Shown piece by piece: positions 25,596 to 34,028 of a stretch of 64,000 nt of DNA. The stretch is taken from NCBI RefSeq assembly GCF_019969725.1, contig NZ_JAHXYW010000007.1:124001-188000 (forward strand), written 5' to 3'. Each line of letters opens with the position of its first letter. The stretch's first letter is position 1. The translations under genes were made by a program, and so were the position numbers. Source of the stretch: Neobacillus bataviensis (GTDB lineage Bacteria > Bacillota > Bacilli > Bacillales_B > DSM-18226). The notes beneath the pieces were generated by a model. That model did no database searches. It worked only from the letters and a program-made list of their open reading frames with translations, and was not told the origin of the DNA.

Positions 25596-27611
25596 CTAAC
25601 CAGCCAGTTCACTGCCACCTTGCTGCAGCTGATACATCTGATAATATTTGCCCTTACCGGCCATTAACTCGTCATGTGTTCCTCTCTCCACAATCGTTCC
25701 CCGGTCAAGGACAAGAATTTGATCGGCATTTCGGATGGTTGATAAGCGGTGGGCAATAATAAATGTTGTTCTTCCTTTCTTTAACACTTCCATTGCTTCT
25801 TGAATAACAGCTTCCGTTTCGGTATCAATACTGGAGGTTGCTTCATCGAGAATAAGAATTGCCGGATTAAATGCTAGCGCTCGTGCAAACGAAATCAACT
25901 GCCTTTGTCCGCTTGAAAGGGTGCTTCCCTTCTCAATAACCGGTTCGTCATAACCATTCTCTAAATTTCTAAACACCTTATCTGCGCCAACATCCTTCAA
26001 GGCTTTTTCCACCTTTTCCCTCGTAATTGAAGGATCATTTAGACTGACATTCGAAGCAATTGTCCCTGAAAACAAATAAGGATCCTGCAGGACTATCCCC
26101 ATATGATTTCGGACAGTTTGCCGCGGCAAACTTTCTACATCTTTTCCATCAATCGTAATTTTCCCTTTTTGGCAGTCATAAAAACGGAACAGTAAATTCA
26201 TAATTGAACTTTTCCCAGAACCAGTGTGGCCTACAAGGGCAACAGTTTCACCCTGCTTTGCCTGGAATTCGATATTCTTAAGGACATACTCACCATCTTT
26301 ATATCCAAAAGAAACATTATCAAAAGATACATTTCCTTTAAACCTTGATATCCGTTCAGTACTGACATTTTCACCTTGTTCATCCATTAGTTTAAACACG
26401 CGCTCACCCGCTACCAAAGCTTGCTCCAAATTGGCTAATTGATTTACAATACCCTGAATTGGCTGGAAAAGACGATTTATATAATCTACAAAGGCATAGA
26501 GCATTCCGAGTGAAATAATATTTGCAGGCAGAAGCGACTGAGCCCCAAAATACCAAATAAACGCCACAAATATTAGGTTTCTTAATATCCCAACGAGGTT
26601 ATGGGATGTTAAAGAATTTAAGCTTAACAATTTGTTTTGATAAGTAAAATGCTCATGATTAAGCTTTTCAAACTCCTCTTTCGTCTCCTCTTCCCTGCTA
26701 AAGGCCTGAATAATCGTCATTCCCTGAATGGATTCATTGATCATGGCATTTATGTCACTATTGCGCGATCGAATTACACGATTATATTCGGATGCATACT
26801 TACGGTAACCCAATATCCAAATGTACAGGATTGGCAGCAATACTAAACAAATCGCAGCTAGCTTCACGTTCAAAATAAACAAGGCAATATATATACCTGT
26901 AATATAAATTACGCTTGTAAAAAAGGTAGCAAGAACGGTAACGTAAAGTTCACGGATCGCTTCTGTATCATTCGTAATTCTCGCCACAACTTTTCCCGCA
27001 GGCAGATTATCGAAATATTGGATTGGAAGTCGTTGGATATGGCCAAAAATATCCCCACGCATTTTTTGAATAATTCGGTTTGCCGATTTTTTCAGAAGAT
27101 AGTGTTCGCCAAATTGAAAAATGGCTGAAACCACTAATAAGCTGAAATAAATGATCAATAATTGAATAATCGACGGAATTTCCGGCTGATAAAATTTAAG
27201 GAGTTCTTCGCCCTTTAGGATTTTTACCGGATAAACTGCTTCGTTTTTCCCTTTTTCAATAACTAAGGACCCTTCAGCAATCGTTCTTTTTCCATCAAAC
27301 TCCAGCTCCCTATCAAGGAAAATAAATTTTGAGCCTACTTGCAGAATCCTGATTTGCTGCCCTTTTTGTTCACCATCTACAAAATACTTTCCTCTTTTGT
27401 AAAATTGGCCATTATACTCTACCGCATTTGCGTCCTTCTTGGATACATACCATTTTGACTCAATCCCTAAAATATGCTGGTCTATCACTTTTTTGGCAAT
27501 AAAGGGGCCTGCTAGATCTGTCACGACTGAGATGGTGAGCATAACCAATGCAGCTATAATAATCTTTTTATAAGCTAATGCATATCCAAATAATCGTCTG
27601 CCTGTGGTCAT
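25596..27611 (-). CDS. bmrD: ABC multidrug exporter half-transporter BmrD/YheH
   Basis: 671 residues: six membrane helices and an exporter ATPase domain. An insertion of about 100 residues after the first helix (residues about 45-140) is rich in charged and beta-forming residues, as in YheH/BmrD (673 residues). Walker A is GHTGSGKSSI, signature LSSGQRQL, Walker B ILILDEATSSID, H-loop AHRLST. With BmrC it forms a heterodimeric drug exporter in B. subtilis. Its ATG overlaps the bmrC stop. Confidence 0.88.
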   Translation of the reverse strand: MTTGRRLFGYALAYKKIIIAALVMLTISVVTDLAGPFIAKKVIDQHILGIESKWYVSKKDANAVEYNGQFYKRGKYFVDGEQKGQQIRILQVGSKFIFLDRELEFDGKRTIAEGSLVIEKGKNEAVYPVKILKGEELLKFYQPEIPSIIQLLIIYFSLLVVSAIFQFGEHYLLKKSANRIIQKMRGDIFGHIQRLPIQYFDNLPAGKVVARITNDTEAIRELYVTVLATFFTSVIYITGIYIALFILNVKLAAICLVLLPILYIWILGYRKYASEYNRVIRSRNSDINAMINESIQGMTIIQAFSREEETKEEFEKLNHEHFTYQNKLLSLNSLTSHNLVGILRNLIFVAFIWYFGAQSLLPANIISLGMLYAFVDYINRLFQPIQGIVNQLANLEQALVAGERVFKLMDEQGENVSTERISRFKGNVSFDNVSFGYKDGEYVLKNIEFQAKQGETVALVGHTGSGKSSIMNLLFRFYDCQKGKITIDGKDVESLPRQTVRNHMGIVLQDPYLFSGTIASNVSLNDPSITREKVEKALKDVGADKVFRNLENGYDEPVIEKGSTLSSGQRQLISFARALAFNPAILILDEATSSIDTETEAVIQEAMEVLKKGRTTFIIAHRLSTIRNADQILVLDRGTIVERGTHDELMAGKGKYYQMYQLQQGGSELAG

Positions 27612-29365
27612 GCTGACACCTCCTCTTCAACATTTCCTTCAATTTGCTGCCGTAAAAATTGTTCTTTATACCACCCGTCAACCTCTATGAGCTGTTTATG
27701 TGTCCCTTCTTCAATAATTCTTCCTTCATCAAGGACAATAATATGATCAGCATGCTGAACAGCCGACATTCGGTGAGTGGTGATAATCGTAGTTTTGTTG
27801 TTTCTCACTTGACGAATATTCTCAATAATTCTTTTTTCGGTTTTGGCATCAACCGCTGATAATGAATCGTCAAGAATGAGAATTTCCGGATTTTTAATGA
27901 GGGCACGTGCAATCGAAATCCTCTGCTTTTGCCCTCCGGAAAGAGCTACCCCTTTTTCACCCACCAAAGTACTTATCCCTTCCGGAAGCATCTCAAGATC
28001 CTTCCGAAATGCGGCCAAATCGATAGCATTCTCTAACTCTTGATCGCTTGCATCCTTACTGCCAAAGAGAATATTCTCCTTTACACTTCTTGAAAATAAA
28101 ACATGGTCCTGGGGTACATAGCCAATCCAATTTCGTATCTGCTCCAGCTTCTGCTCTTCAATTGGAACCTCAGTAATGGATAGTTCCCCGGTCCCAAGCG
28201 GGTACTGTCTTAATAATTGTTTAATAAAGGTTGTTTTTCCGCTTCCTGTTTTCCCCACAATCCCCAGTGTTTGACCTTGAAATAATTGGACATTCACATT
28301 TTCCAAATTATTATTTTTAGAGGAGGGATAGCAAAAGGTTACCCTCTTGTATTTTATATTTTCAGGAGCATTGACAGCTACCGGATTACTTGGATTTTCA
28401 ACCTCTTCCTGATAGGCCAATGTTTCATTAACACGGTCTAAAGAAGCATTTCCCCGCTGCATTACATTGATTAACTCGCCAATTGCAAACATGGGCCATA
28501 TCAACATCCCTAAATAGACATTGAAGGAAACAAGATTGCCTAAAGTAATCGTTTGATGAAAAACTAAATAGGCGCCATAGCCAAGCCCGATTAAATAACT
28601 GATTCCAACCAGGATCTTAATTGTTGGATCAAATAAAGAATCAATCCTCGCCACTTTTAGGTTTTTTTGATAAACGTCCTCTGTTAATAGATGGAACCTA
28701 TTCTGATCAGCCTGTTCTTGGACATAGGCACGAATGACCCTGACTCCTGCAACTGATTCCAGAACCCGGTCATTTAACTCACCGAAAGCATCCTGCGCCT
28801 CCATAAAACGAGTGTGAATTCTCTTACCATAAATTTGCATCAGGATTGCCATAACCGGCAATGGAATAATGGCTGCTAACGTTAGCTTCCAACTAATAAA
28901 TAATCCCATAGTCAACAATAATGTCAGCATCCAAACACTAGAATCGACCAGCGTTAAAATACCGAACCCGGCGGTTATCGAAATGGCTTTTAAATCATTA
29001 GTAGCTCGGGCCATTAAATCTCCTGTTCGGTTCTTTTCATAAAAAGTTGGCGTCATCTTTAAAAGGTGCTGCATAAATCGTGAGCGAAGTTTTCTTTCAA
29101 CGAGGAAAGCGCCTCCAAACAATTTATACATCCACACATAGGTGATTAGATAGGATGAAAACATGATTAATAATAGAACACTTAAATAGTGAAAGATTTT
29201 ATTTTTATTCATCTCCCCAAAATGAATATTATCGATTGCCATACCAATCAATTTTGGCGGCAGGACATCTAATATTCCTACCAAAATTAATAAACTAACC
29301 GCAATAGCATATCTCTGCCAGTTTTCTTTGAAAAACCAGCTTAATTTTTTTAATACCGAAAACAT
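27608..29365 (-). CDS. bmrC: ABC multidrug exporter half-transporter BmrC/YheI
   Basis: 585 residues, the same length as B. subtilis YheI. Six membrane helices are followed by the ATPase: Walker A GKTGSGKTTF, signature LSGGQKQR, Walker B ILILDDSLSAVD, H-loop TTHRMS. The residue after Walker B is Asp instead of the catalytic Glu (DDS, not DES), whereas BmrD keeps DEA. So this half carries the degenerate ATP site of the heterodimer. The start is the ATG at 29365, after GGGGAGG; the frame continues upstream into the leader, but that part is not translated. Expression is probably set by the attenuator upstream. Confidence 0.88.
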   Translation of the reverse strand: MFSVLKKLSWFFKENWQRYAIAVSLLILVGILDVLPPKLIGMAIDNIHFGEMNKNKIFHYLSVLLLIMFSSYLITYVWMYKLFGGAFLVERKLRSRFMQHLLKMTPTFYEKNRTGDLMARATNDLKAISITAGFGILTLVDSSVWMLTLLLTMGLFISWKLTLAAIIPLPVMAILMQIYGKRIHTRFMEAQDAFGELNDRVLESVAGVRVIRAYVQEQADQNRFHLLTEDVYQKNLKVARIDSLFDPTIKILVGISYLIGLGYGAYLVFHQTITLGNLVSFNVYLGMLIWPMFAIGELINVMQRGNASLDRVNETLAYQEEVENPSNPVAVNAPENIKYKRVTFCYPSSKNNNLENVNVQLFQGQTLGIVGKTGSGKTTFIKQLLRQYPLGTGELSITEVPIEEQKLEQIRNWIGYVPQDHVLFSRSVKENILFGSKDASDQELENAIDLAAFRKDLEMLPEGISTLVGEKGVALSGGQKQRISIARALIKNPEILILDDSLSAVDAKTEKRIIENIRQVRNNKTTIITTHRMSAVQHADHIIVLDEGRIIEEGTHKQLIEVDGWYKEQFLRQQIEGNVEEEVSA

Positions 29366-29389
29366 GATTGTTCCTCCCCTCTGCTCAAG

Positions 29390-29437
29390 TAAAAATAAAA
29401 AAAGAGGCATACCGCAGTATAAGTGCAGTATGCCTCT
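29390..29437 (-). terminator. Attenuator terminator in the bmrC leader
   Basis: A 14-bp stem (AGAGGCATACtGCA with TGCgGTATGCCTCT, one wobble) and loop are followed on the minus strand by TTTTTTTATTTTT. It sits between the leader peptide and the bmrC ribosome binding site, so read-through is needed for exporter expression. Confidence 0.85.
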
Positions 29438-29482
29438 GGAAAAAAGAGACAAAAAAACACACATTACGCATCATTAAAGAAC

Positions 29483-29609
29483 GCAACCTGTGTTTTGTCA
29501 TTTATTAAATGTACGTTAAAGGAATTAAAGAGAATTCTCTTTTGGACAGGTTGCATTTAAATATTTAGTTTTAAAATTAACTTTTCTTCTTCTAATCATG
29601 ACGCAACCC
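29483..29609 (-). promoter_or_regulatory. Mutually exclusive pairing segments in the bmrC leader RNA
   Basis: On the minus strand, the leader's ribosome binding region carries GGGTTGC (29603-29609). Codons 15-18 carry GCAACCTGT (29546-29554). A later segment carries ACAGGTTGC (29483-29491). The middle segment can pair with either flank (6 or 9 bp), a switch that a ribosome on the leader would control. Confidence 0.55.
29525..29599 (-). CDS. 24-residue leader peptide upstream of bmrC (BmrB-like)
   Basis: A short reading frame, MIRRRKVNFKTKYL then NATCPKENSL. GGAGGG lies seven bases before the ATG, and a sigma-A promoter 30 bp upstream. The stop lies 88 bases before the attenuator stem. In B. 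subtilis bmrCD is preceded by a translated leader gene, bmrB, and translation-inhibiting antibiotics relieve termination when ribosomes stall there. This peptide is shorter and I could not align it with BmrB, so the shared mechanism is inferred from its position and the RNA structure. Confidence 0.7.
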   Translation of the reverse strand: MIRRRKVNFKTKYLNATCPKENSL

Positions 29610-29637
29610 TCCATTTCCTATTTTTTCTTCCTTTGTT

Positions 29638-29666
29638 AGATTATCACCAGTCGTTATGAAAGTCAA
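29638..29666 (-). promoter_or_regulatory. Sigma-A promoter of the bmr leader
   Basis: On the minus strand TTGACT, a 17-bp spacer and TAATCT preceded by TGA (extended -10). Transcription would begin near 29631, 32 bases before the leader ATG. Confidence 0.65.
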
Positions 29667-29682
29667 TTCCCATTTTTCAGAA

Positions 29683-29997
29683 TTATTCTGCCCTTACCGC
29701 CGTTCCATAAGCGATTAATTCTGATGCCCCCTGCATGACCGAACTGGATTGTAATCTCATTGCGATGATGGCATCTGCCCCTAACAGCCTGGCTTCTTCT
29801 ACCATCCTCTCAATCGCCTTTTGTCTAGCTTCATTTAACATATCGGTATATTCCTTTATTTCTCCGCCTACAATGGTCTTTAGCCCAGCCAATAAGTCCT
29901 TGCCAATATGCTTGGATTGGACTGTACTTCCCTTCACCACACCAAGCACCTCTTTAATTTCCCTGCCCGGCAGGTAATCAGTCGTAACAATCATCAT
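29683..29997 (-). CDS. YbjQ/UPF0145 family protein
   Basis: 104 residues starting MMIVTTDYLPG, with the family motifs GREIKEVLGVVKGSTV, LLGADAIIAMRLQSS and ELIAYGTAV. YbjQ-like proteins form pentameric rings and are annotated as heavy-metal binding by structure, but no function is established. It overlaps the end of the preceding gene by 20 bases, making it the last member of the sigma-factor operon here. The start is the first of two adjacent ATGs. Confidence 0.82.
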   Translation of the reverse strand: MMIVTTDYLPGREIKEVLGVVKGSTVQSKHIGKDLLAGLKTIVGGEIKEYTDMLNEARQKAIERMVEEARLLGADAIIAMRLQSSSVMQGASELIAYGTAVRAE

Positions 29998-30214
29998 AAT
30001 TTGAATTCGCCTCACTTCTTCTCTTTTTACGAAAAATTTTTCTCACAAAAATCAAATAAAACAATGTCGGCATTGGCGCTTGAATAAGGCCGACAATTCC
30101 CCAAAGCCAATAATTATGATTATGTTTACGGGCATCTAAAAATAAATATATGCTTTGCACTAACAAAATAGCAGACACTATGATGATGACGGTTAATGAA
30201 TATTCTCCTTTCAT
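29978..30214 (-). CDS. YxlD/YxlE-like small membrane protein of the sigma-Y operon
   Basis: 78 residues with two membrane helices (residues 7-27 and 36-58) and a basic Lys/Arg-rich tail; the second helix contains NYWLWGIVGLIQAPMPTLFYLIF. It resembles the short PLDc_N-type membrane proteins YxlD/YxlE that restrain sigma-Y in B. subtilis. Its start overlaps the upstream stop by four bases. Role as part of an anti-sigma complex is inferred from this context. Confidence 0.6.
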   Translation of the reverse strand: MKGEYSLTVIIIVSAILLVQSIYLFLDARKHNHNYWLWGIVGLIQAPMPTLFYLIFVRKIFRKKRRSEANSNYDDCYD

Positions 30215-30558
30215 CCGCCATTCACCTTCTTCATTAAACGTGTTCCACTATAAAATGCAATAAAAATGGTCGTGGCGATCTGTAAAAATATAAAAACTGC
30301 CGGCATTTGAAATAAGGAAATCATAATCCCGCACAAAATGATGATTGCTACTATTAAATATATAGACAAATCCCTAATCAGTTTTTTCCTGATTCGCTGT
30401 TTTTCCGCTAGAACCATTTGTTCAAACCATTGAAGGTCCGGGGAATAGACTGGAAATTGTTCCATTTTGTTTAAACCTTCTTGCATCTTAGAAATAGCTA
30501 AAATCTCCTGTTTATTTTGTTGTTCGCTGTCCAAAACGATGACTTTCTGTTTCTTCAC
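30211..30558 (-). CDS. yxlC: YxlC-like membrane protein, probable anti-sigma factor
   Basis: 115 residues. A hydrophilic N-terminal part of about 55 residues (with LQWFEQMVLAEKQR) is followed by two membrane helices, DLSIYLIVAIIILCGIMISL and VFIFLQIATTIFIAFYS. This is the layout of YxlC, a negative regulator of sigma-Y. The GTG start has AAAGGAG ten bases upstream and lies inside the end of the sigma gene (47-base overlap), so the two are coupled, as sigma/anti-sigma pairs usually are. Confidence 0.62.
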   Translation of the reverse strand: MKKQKVIVLDSEQQNKQEILAISKMQEGLNKMEQFPVYSPDLQWFEQMVLAEKQRIRKKLIRDLSIYLIVAIIILCGIMISLFQMPAVFIFLQIATTIFIAFYSGTRLMKKVNGG

Positions 30559-31069
30559 TTAGGTTCAGCTCCTTTCTGACTGACTTGATTCCATTATGCA
30601 CTCTTGATTTCACCGTTCCAGGAGATATTTTCATCCATTCGCCTATCTCTTCGTAAGAGTAGCCATAATAATGCTTTAAAATAATGGGAATACGGATGTC
30701 CTCCGGCAATCTCCCGAGTGCCTCAAGAGCGTCATTCCAGTCTTCATTTCTGCTTTCGAAATGCCACTTCAGTTTCCGGTAAATTTCCTCTTGCCCCTGC
30801 CAGTTCTTTTCTCTTTTTTTCTTTCGGCACTGGTCAATATATGTATTTGTCGCAATTGAAACGAGCCATGTGGAAAATTTGCTTTGCCCATTATATAGGT
30901 GAATCTTTTGAATACATTTTGCCATTGTCTCTTGAGCTAATTCTTCAGCAGTATCGGGATTCATTGTAATTTTTATTAAATATTTTACAAGGAATGGATA
31001 ATGTTCTTTAAACAACATGGCAAACGCGAGATGGTCCCCTTTTTTAGCATTTTTTATTAATGCATCCAT
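30512..31069 (-). CDS. sigY: ECF RNA polymerase sigma factor, SigY-like
   Basis: 185 residues. Region 2 spans residues about 12-80 (FKEHYPFLVKYLIKI, ELAQETMAKC, KFSTWLVSIATNTYID) and region 4 residues about 120-170 (LGRLPEDIRIPIILKHYYGYSYEEIGEWMKISPGTVKSRVHNGI). The order sigma, YxlC-like and YxlE-like proteins matches the B. subtilis sigY operon. A TGAAC-16 bp-CGTC promoter lies upstream, suggesting it transcribes itself. Sigma-Y responds to nitrogen starvation in B. subtilis; the signal here is unknown. Confidence 0.78.
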   Translation of the reverse strand: MDALIKNAKKGDHLAFAMLFKEHYPFLVKYLIKITMNPDTAEELAQETMAKCIQKIHLYNGQSKFSTWLVSIATNTYIDQCRKKKREKNWQGQEEIYRKLKWHFESRNEDWNDALEALGRLPEDIRIPIILKHYYGYSYEEIGEWMKISPGTVKSRVHNGIKSVRKELNLSEETESHRFGQRTTK

Positions 31070-31124
31070 TTAGTAATAGCCCTCTCTTTCCCCCATATTC
31101 CTTGTTTTTTCTCTCTTTATTTAT

Positions 31125-31149
31125 GACGAACAAAACTAACTTTCGTTCA
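31125..31149 (-). promoter_or_regulatory. ECF-type promoter of the sigY-like operon
   Basis: On the minus strand TGAAC, a 16-bp spacer and CGTC, the classic ECF promoter pattern, lie about 56 bp upstream of the sigma-factor start. Confidence 0.7.
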
Positions 31150-31180
31150 TTCTATATTTATTTTACTCTTAAACATTGGA

Positions 31181-31208
31181 AACAAAAAGACACGGATTGC
31201 TCCGTGCC
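31181..31208 (-). terminator. Terminator of the class A PBP gene
   Basis: CACGGA pairs with TCCGTG (plus an outer G/C pair), followed on the minus strand by TTTTTGTTT, immediately after the stop at 31210. Confidence 0.75.
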
Positions 31209-31209
31209 C

Positions 31210-33204
31210 TTAATCCCCTTTTCCATGCCCCTTATTTTTTCCTTTCTTTTCCCATCTCTCTATTTGCTTGTTCCATTTTTCTTCCCACTTTTGAATTTCA
31301 TTATTAAATTCCTCTTGAAAATTAAATCGACTTTTTTCTTCCAAAGCGGAAATATGCGTCACATTAAATTTTTGTTTTGGTTTATTTTTTAATGCTTCCG
31401 ACATGACTTCACGAAAAATAACAGCAGAACCTGTTTTGCTGGTTGGCGTGATATAATGTTCCGCATCTGTTTTATCATAACCGACCCAGATGGCTCCCAC
31501 TAGCTGCGGTGTATAGCCAACAAACCACTGGTCTTTCAGACCATTAATTCCTTTAATCGGTACTTGGGTGGAGCCAGTTTTCCCTGCCGTTTCACGGCCA
31601 GGTATTTTGGCTGCTTTTCCTGTCCCTTGTTCTACAACGCCTAGCAGCATTGTTGTCATATCATCGGTCACTGCTTTTGTCGTAACTCTCTCCTTTTTGA
31701 CTTTCCATTCGGCAACCACATTGCCATTTGCCTCGACGATTTTTTTGATTACGTGGGCCTTCACTTTGACACCATTATTCGGAAATGCGGAAAAAGCTTC
31801 TGCCATGTTTAGCGGAGAGACTCCTTTATGCAAGCCTCCAAGGGCAACCGATAAATTCCGGTCAGCTTTATCCAAAGAAATACCGAATCGTTTAACTGAA
31901 TCTAGCCCCTTTTCAATTCCGATTTCATTTAAAAGCCATACTGCTGATACATTTTTCGATTCCTTAACCGCATCATACATCGGGACTTCCCCCATATATT
32001 GATGATCGTAATTACTAGGCTGATAATTTCCAAATTTCATCGGTTCATCTTTTAGCATATCGGTGATTTTCCAGCCCTCTTCTAGCGCAGGGGTGTAGAC
32101 AGCTAATGGCTTAAATGAAGAACCGGGCTGTGCTTTTAATTGAGACGCCCGGTTGTAGCCTCTAAAAGTGTGTTCTCCCCTTCCGCCTGCAAGGGCTCGG
32201 ACCCCGCCTGTTTTCGGGTCTACTAAGACTCCTCCGCTTTGAACCAACCGGTCTTTTCCTTTTGGAAATAAACTGTTGTTTTGATAGGTTGTTTCCATCA
32301 CCGATTGCATATTAGGGTCAAGCTCTGTATAAATTTGATAGCCTCCAGTAAGCAAATCATCTTGCGATAACCCATACTGATGAATTGCTTCATCTAATAC
32401 CTGATCGACATAATAAGGGAATTTACCGCGGAACGGGTCGCCGCCTTTATCATCTAAAACCATTTTTTCCTGCTTGGCTTTTTCATATTGTTCATTTGTA
32501 ATATAGCCTTGATTTTTCATTTGCAGCAAGACAATATTTCTCCGTTTAACAGCCTTTTTCATATGGTCATATGGATTCAGGGCAGATGGAGCTTTAATTA
32601 ACCCGGCTAGCAAAGCGGATTCACTAATCGAAAGCTCCTTAACCTCTTTAGCAAAGTATTTTCCTGCCGCTTGTTTAATCCCATATGCCCCATTTCCAAA
32701 ATAGATTTGGTTTAAATACATTTGCAGAATTTCTTGTTTCGAATATTCCCGCTCAACTGCCAATGCTAAAAAGACCTCTTCTATTTTTCTTTTAAGCGTT
32801 TTTTGGGATGTTAGGATAGTATTTTTCGTCAATTGCTGTGTGATGGTGCTTCCGCCTTCTACCATTCCTCCTGCCTTTAAGTCACGGAAAAGCGCCCTTG
32901 ACGTTCCAATTAAATCAACACCTCCATGTTGATAAAATCGATGATCCTCAATGGCAATTACGGCATTTTTCATAGATTCAGGGACTTCCTTAATTGGAAC
33001 TCCTTCATTTTTATTCGCCGAAACCTTGCTCGCTATTTTTCCGTTTACATCATAAAAAACCGTTGGCTGGGGTAGTTCATTTTTAAGTTCAGATATATTG
33101 GCAGTCTTGGAAAAAAAATAAATTGCACCAAAGAAGCCTAAAATGAAAATTAAGCCGCTTAATACCACGATTTGGACTACATGCCATTTTTTCAAGTTTT
33201 TCAT
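31210..33204 (-). CDS. Class A penicillin-binding protein (PBP1A/2c/2d type)
   Basis: 664 residues. One N-terminal membrane anchor (residues 10-31) is followed by the transglycosylase domain, with EDHRFYQHGGVD and GGSTITQQLTKN (residues about 85-125). The transpeptidase domain then shows the SxxK serine in PGSSFKP near residue 360, SKN near residue 415 and KTGST near residue 550. It polymerises lipid II glycan strands and cross-links the peptides outside the membrane. The C-terminal 60 residues are very rich in Lys and Glu. It resembles PbpF/PbpG, but I cannot choose between them. AGGAGG precedes the ATG. Confidence 0.92.
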   Translation of the reverse strand: MKNLKKWHVVQIVVLSGLIFILGFFGAIYFFSKTANISELKNELPQPTVFYDVNGKIASKVSANKNEGVPIKEVPESMKNAVIAIEDHRFYQHGGVDLIGTSRALFRDLKAGGMVEGGSTITQQLTKNTILTSQKTLKRKIEEVFLALAVEREYSKQEILQMYLNQIYFGNGAYGIKQAAGKYFAKEVKELSISESALLAGLIKAPSALNPYDHMKKAVKRRNIVLLQMKNQGYITNEQYEKAKQEKMVLDDKGGDPFRGKFPYYVDQVLDEAIHQYGLSQDDLLTGGYQIYTELDPNMQSVMETTYQNNSLFPKGKDRLVQSGGVLVDPKTGGVRALAGGRGEHTFRGYNRASQLKAQPGSSFKPLAVYTPALEEGWKITDMLKDEPMKFGNYQPSNYDHQYMGEVPMYDAVKESKNVSAVWLLNEIGIEKGLDSVKRFGISLDKADRNLSVALGGLHKGVSPLNMAEAFSAFPNNGVKVKAHVIKKIVEANGNVVAEWKVKKERVTTKAVTDDMTTMLLGVVEQGTGKAAKIPGRETAGKTGSTQVPIKGINGLKDQWFVGYTPQLVGAIWVGYDKTDAEHYITPTSKTGSAVIFREVMSEALKNKPKQKFNVTHISALEEKSRFNFQEEFNNEIQKWEEKWNKQIERWEKKGKNKGHGKGD

Positions 33205-33264
33205 AGATGCCTCCTATTTGGAAGAGAAAAAAAAGACAGGAGAACCCTATCTTATGTTTAGATA

Positions 33265-33720
33265 TTATTCACTTTTCGTCAATTCTTTAAAACGCTGTTT
33301 GGAAAGCTTCTCATCAAAGCTGCTAAAAATCCGATAATTTCCTTCATCCAATATCCTAAAATGTTTACTGAGGATATTTTGTTGGAGAATAAATCCACTT
33401 TTCTTTGATATTGCTCTCCACCAGATCCGACCGCCTAATGTTTTCGTTTTGCGGTAATCAATTCCTTCTCGAGCTACCGTTTCCAAAACCTCAAGTGGCT
33501 CATTACCAAATAAAAATTGTACTGTTTCCGTTTCCCGGAAAAGAGCACAAATAGCAACGACTGTTGACCAGTTAGCAAGGACTCTTCCTTTTTCAATTTG
33601 AACAAGTGTTTTCTTTGATACACCAATGATTTCAGCCATTCTATCCTGGGTATAGCCTGCTTCAGTCCGAATCAAGCGAAGCTTTTCAGACACTTTCAAT
33701 ATGATTTCATCTCTGGTCAT
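33265..33720 (-). CDS. XRE-family helix-turn-helix regulator
   Basis: 151 residues. The N-terminal helix-turn-helix is clear (residues about 10-65: LRLIRTEAGYTQDRMAEIIGVSKKTLVQIEKGRVL). The C-terminal half contains GGRIWWRAISKKSGFILQQN and has no named domain. The ATG at 33720 follows GGAAGGG. It lies between the PBP and feo genes on the same strand, but a terminator separates it from feo. Its targets are unknown. Confidence 0.78.
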   Translation of the reverse strand: MTRDEIILKVSEKLRLIRTEAGYTQDRMAEIIGVSKKTLVQIEKGRVLANWSTVVAICALFRETETVQFLFGNEPLEVLETVAREGIDYRKTKTLGGRIWWRAISKKSGFILQQNILSKHFRILDEGNYRIFSSFDEKLSKQRFKELTKSE

Positions 33721-33789
33721 GTTAAGCCCTTCCTTCAATAGCCTATGGTGTAATTTTACACAAGTTCCAGTAATCATTCAAATTTTATC

Positions 33790-33826
33790 ATAAAAAAAAC
33801 TGCTATCAATTCTTCGATAACAGTTT
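33790..33826 (-). terminator. Terminator of the feo operon
   Basis: AACTGTTATC pairs with GATAGCAGTT (one mismatch), followed on the minus strand by TTTTTTTT, just after the FeoB-associated gene. Confidence 0.8.
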
Positions 33827-33838
33827 AATGAACAAATA

Positions 33839-33994
33839 TTATAATTCTGCCGAATTGCCACACTGGCTTGAACACGAATTTTTCAAATCACAGGCGGCAC
33901 ACTTGCCTTTTTTCGATTTATTGATAAACTTCATCATCGCCCACGCAGCGTATCCAAAAATGACAGCACCTATAACAATACTGGCAATCATCAT
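33839..33994 (-). CDS. FeoB-associated Cys-rich membrane protein
   Basis: 51 residues. One membrane helix (residues 3-24) is followed by a basic stretch and a Cys motif, CAACDLKNSCSSQC. Proteins of this type follow feoB in many Firmicutes and are thought to assist ferrous iron transport; the Cys cluster may bind iron. AGAGGTG lies just before the first of two ATGs. The gene is 34 bp after feoB and shares its terminator. Confidence 0.82.
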   Translation of the reverse strand: MMIASIVIGAVIFGYAAWAMMKFINKSKKGKCAACDLKNSCSSQCGNSAEL

Positions 33995-34028
33995 ATTCAC
34001 CTCTTTAAAAGAAAAGGCCTTAAATAAA

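Noticed and set aside
27608..29464. The longer bmrC frame starting at 29464
   Set aside because: The extra 33 codons cross the attenuator hairpin and lack a ribosome binding site; the ATG at 29365 has GGGGAGG and gives the family length.
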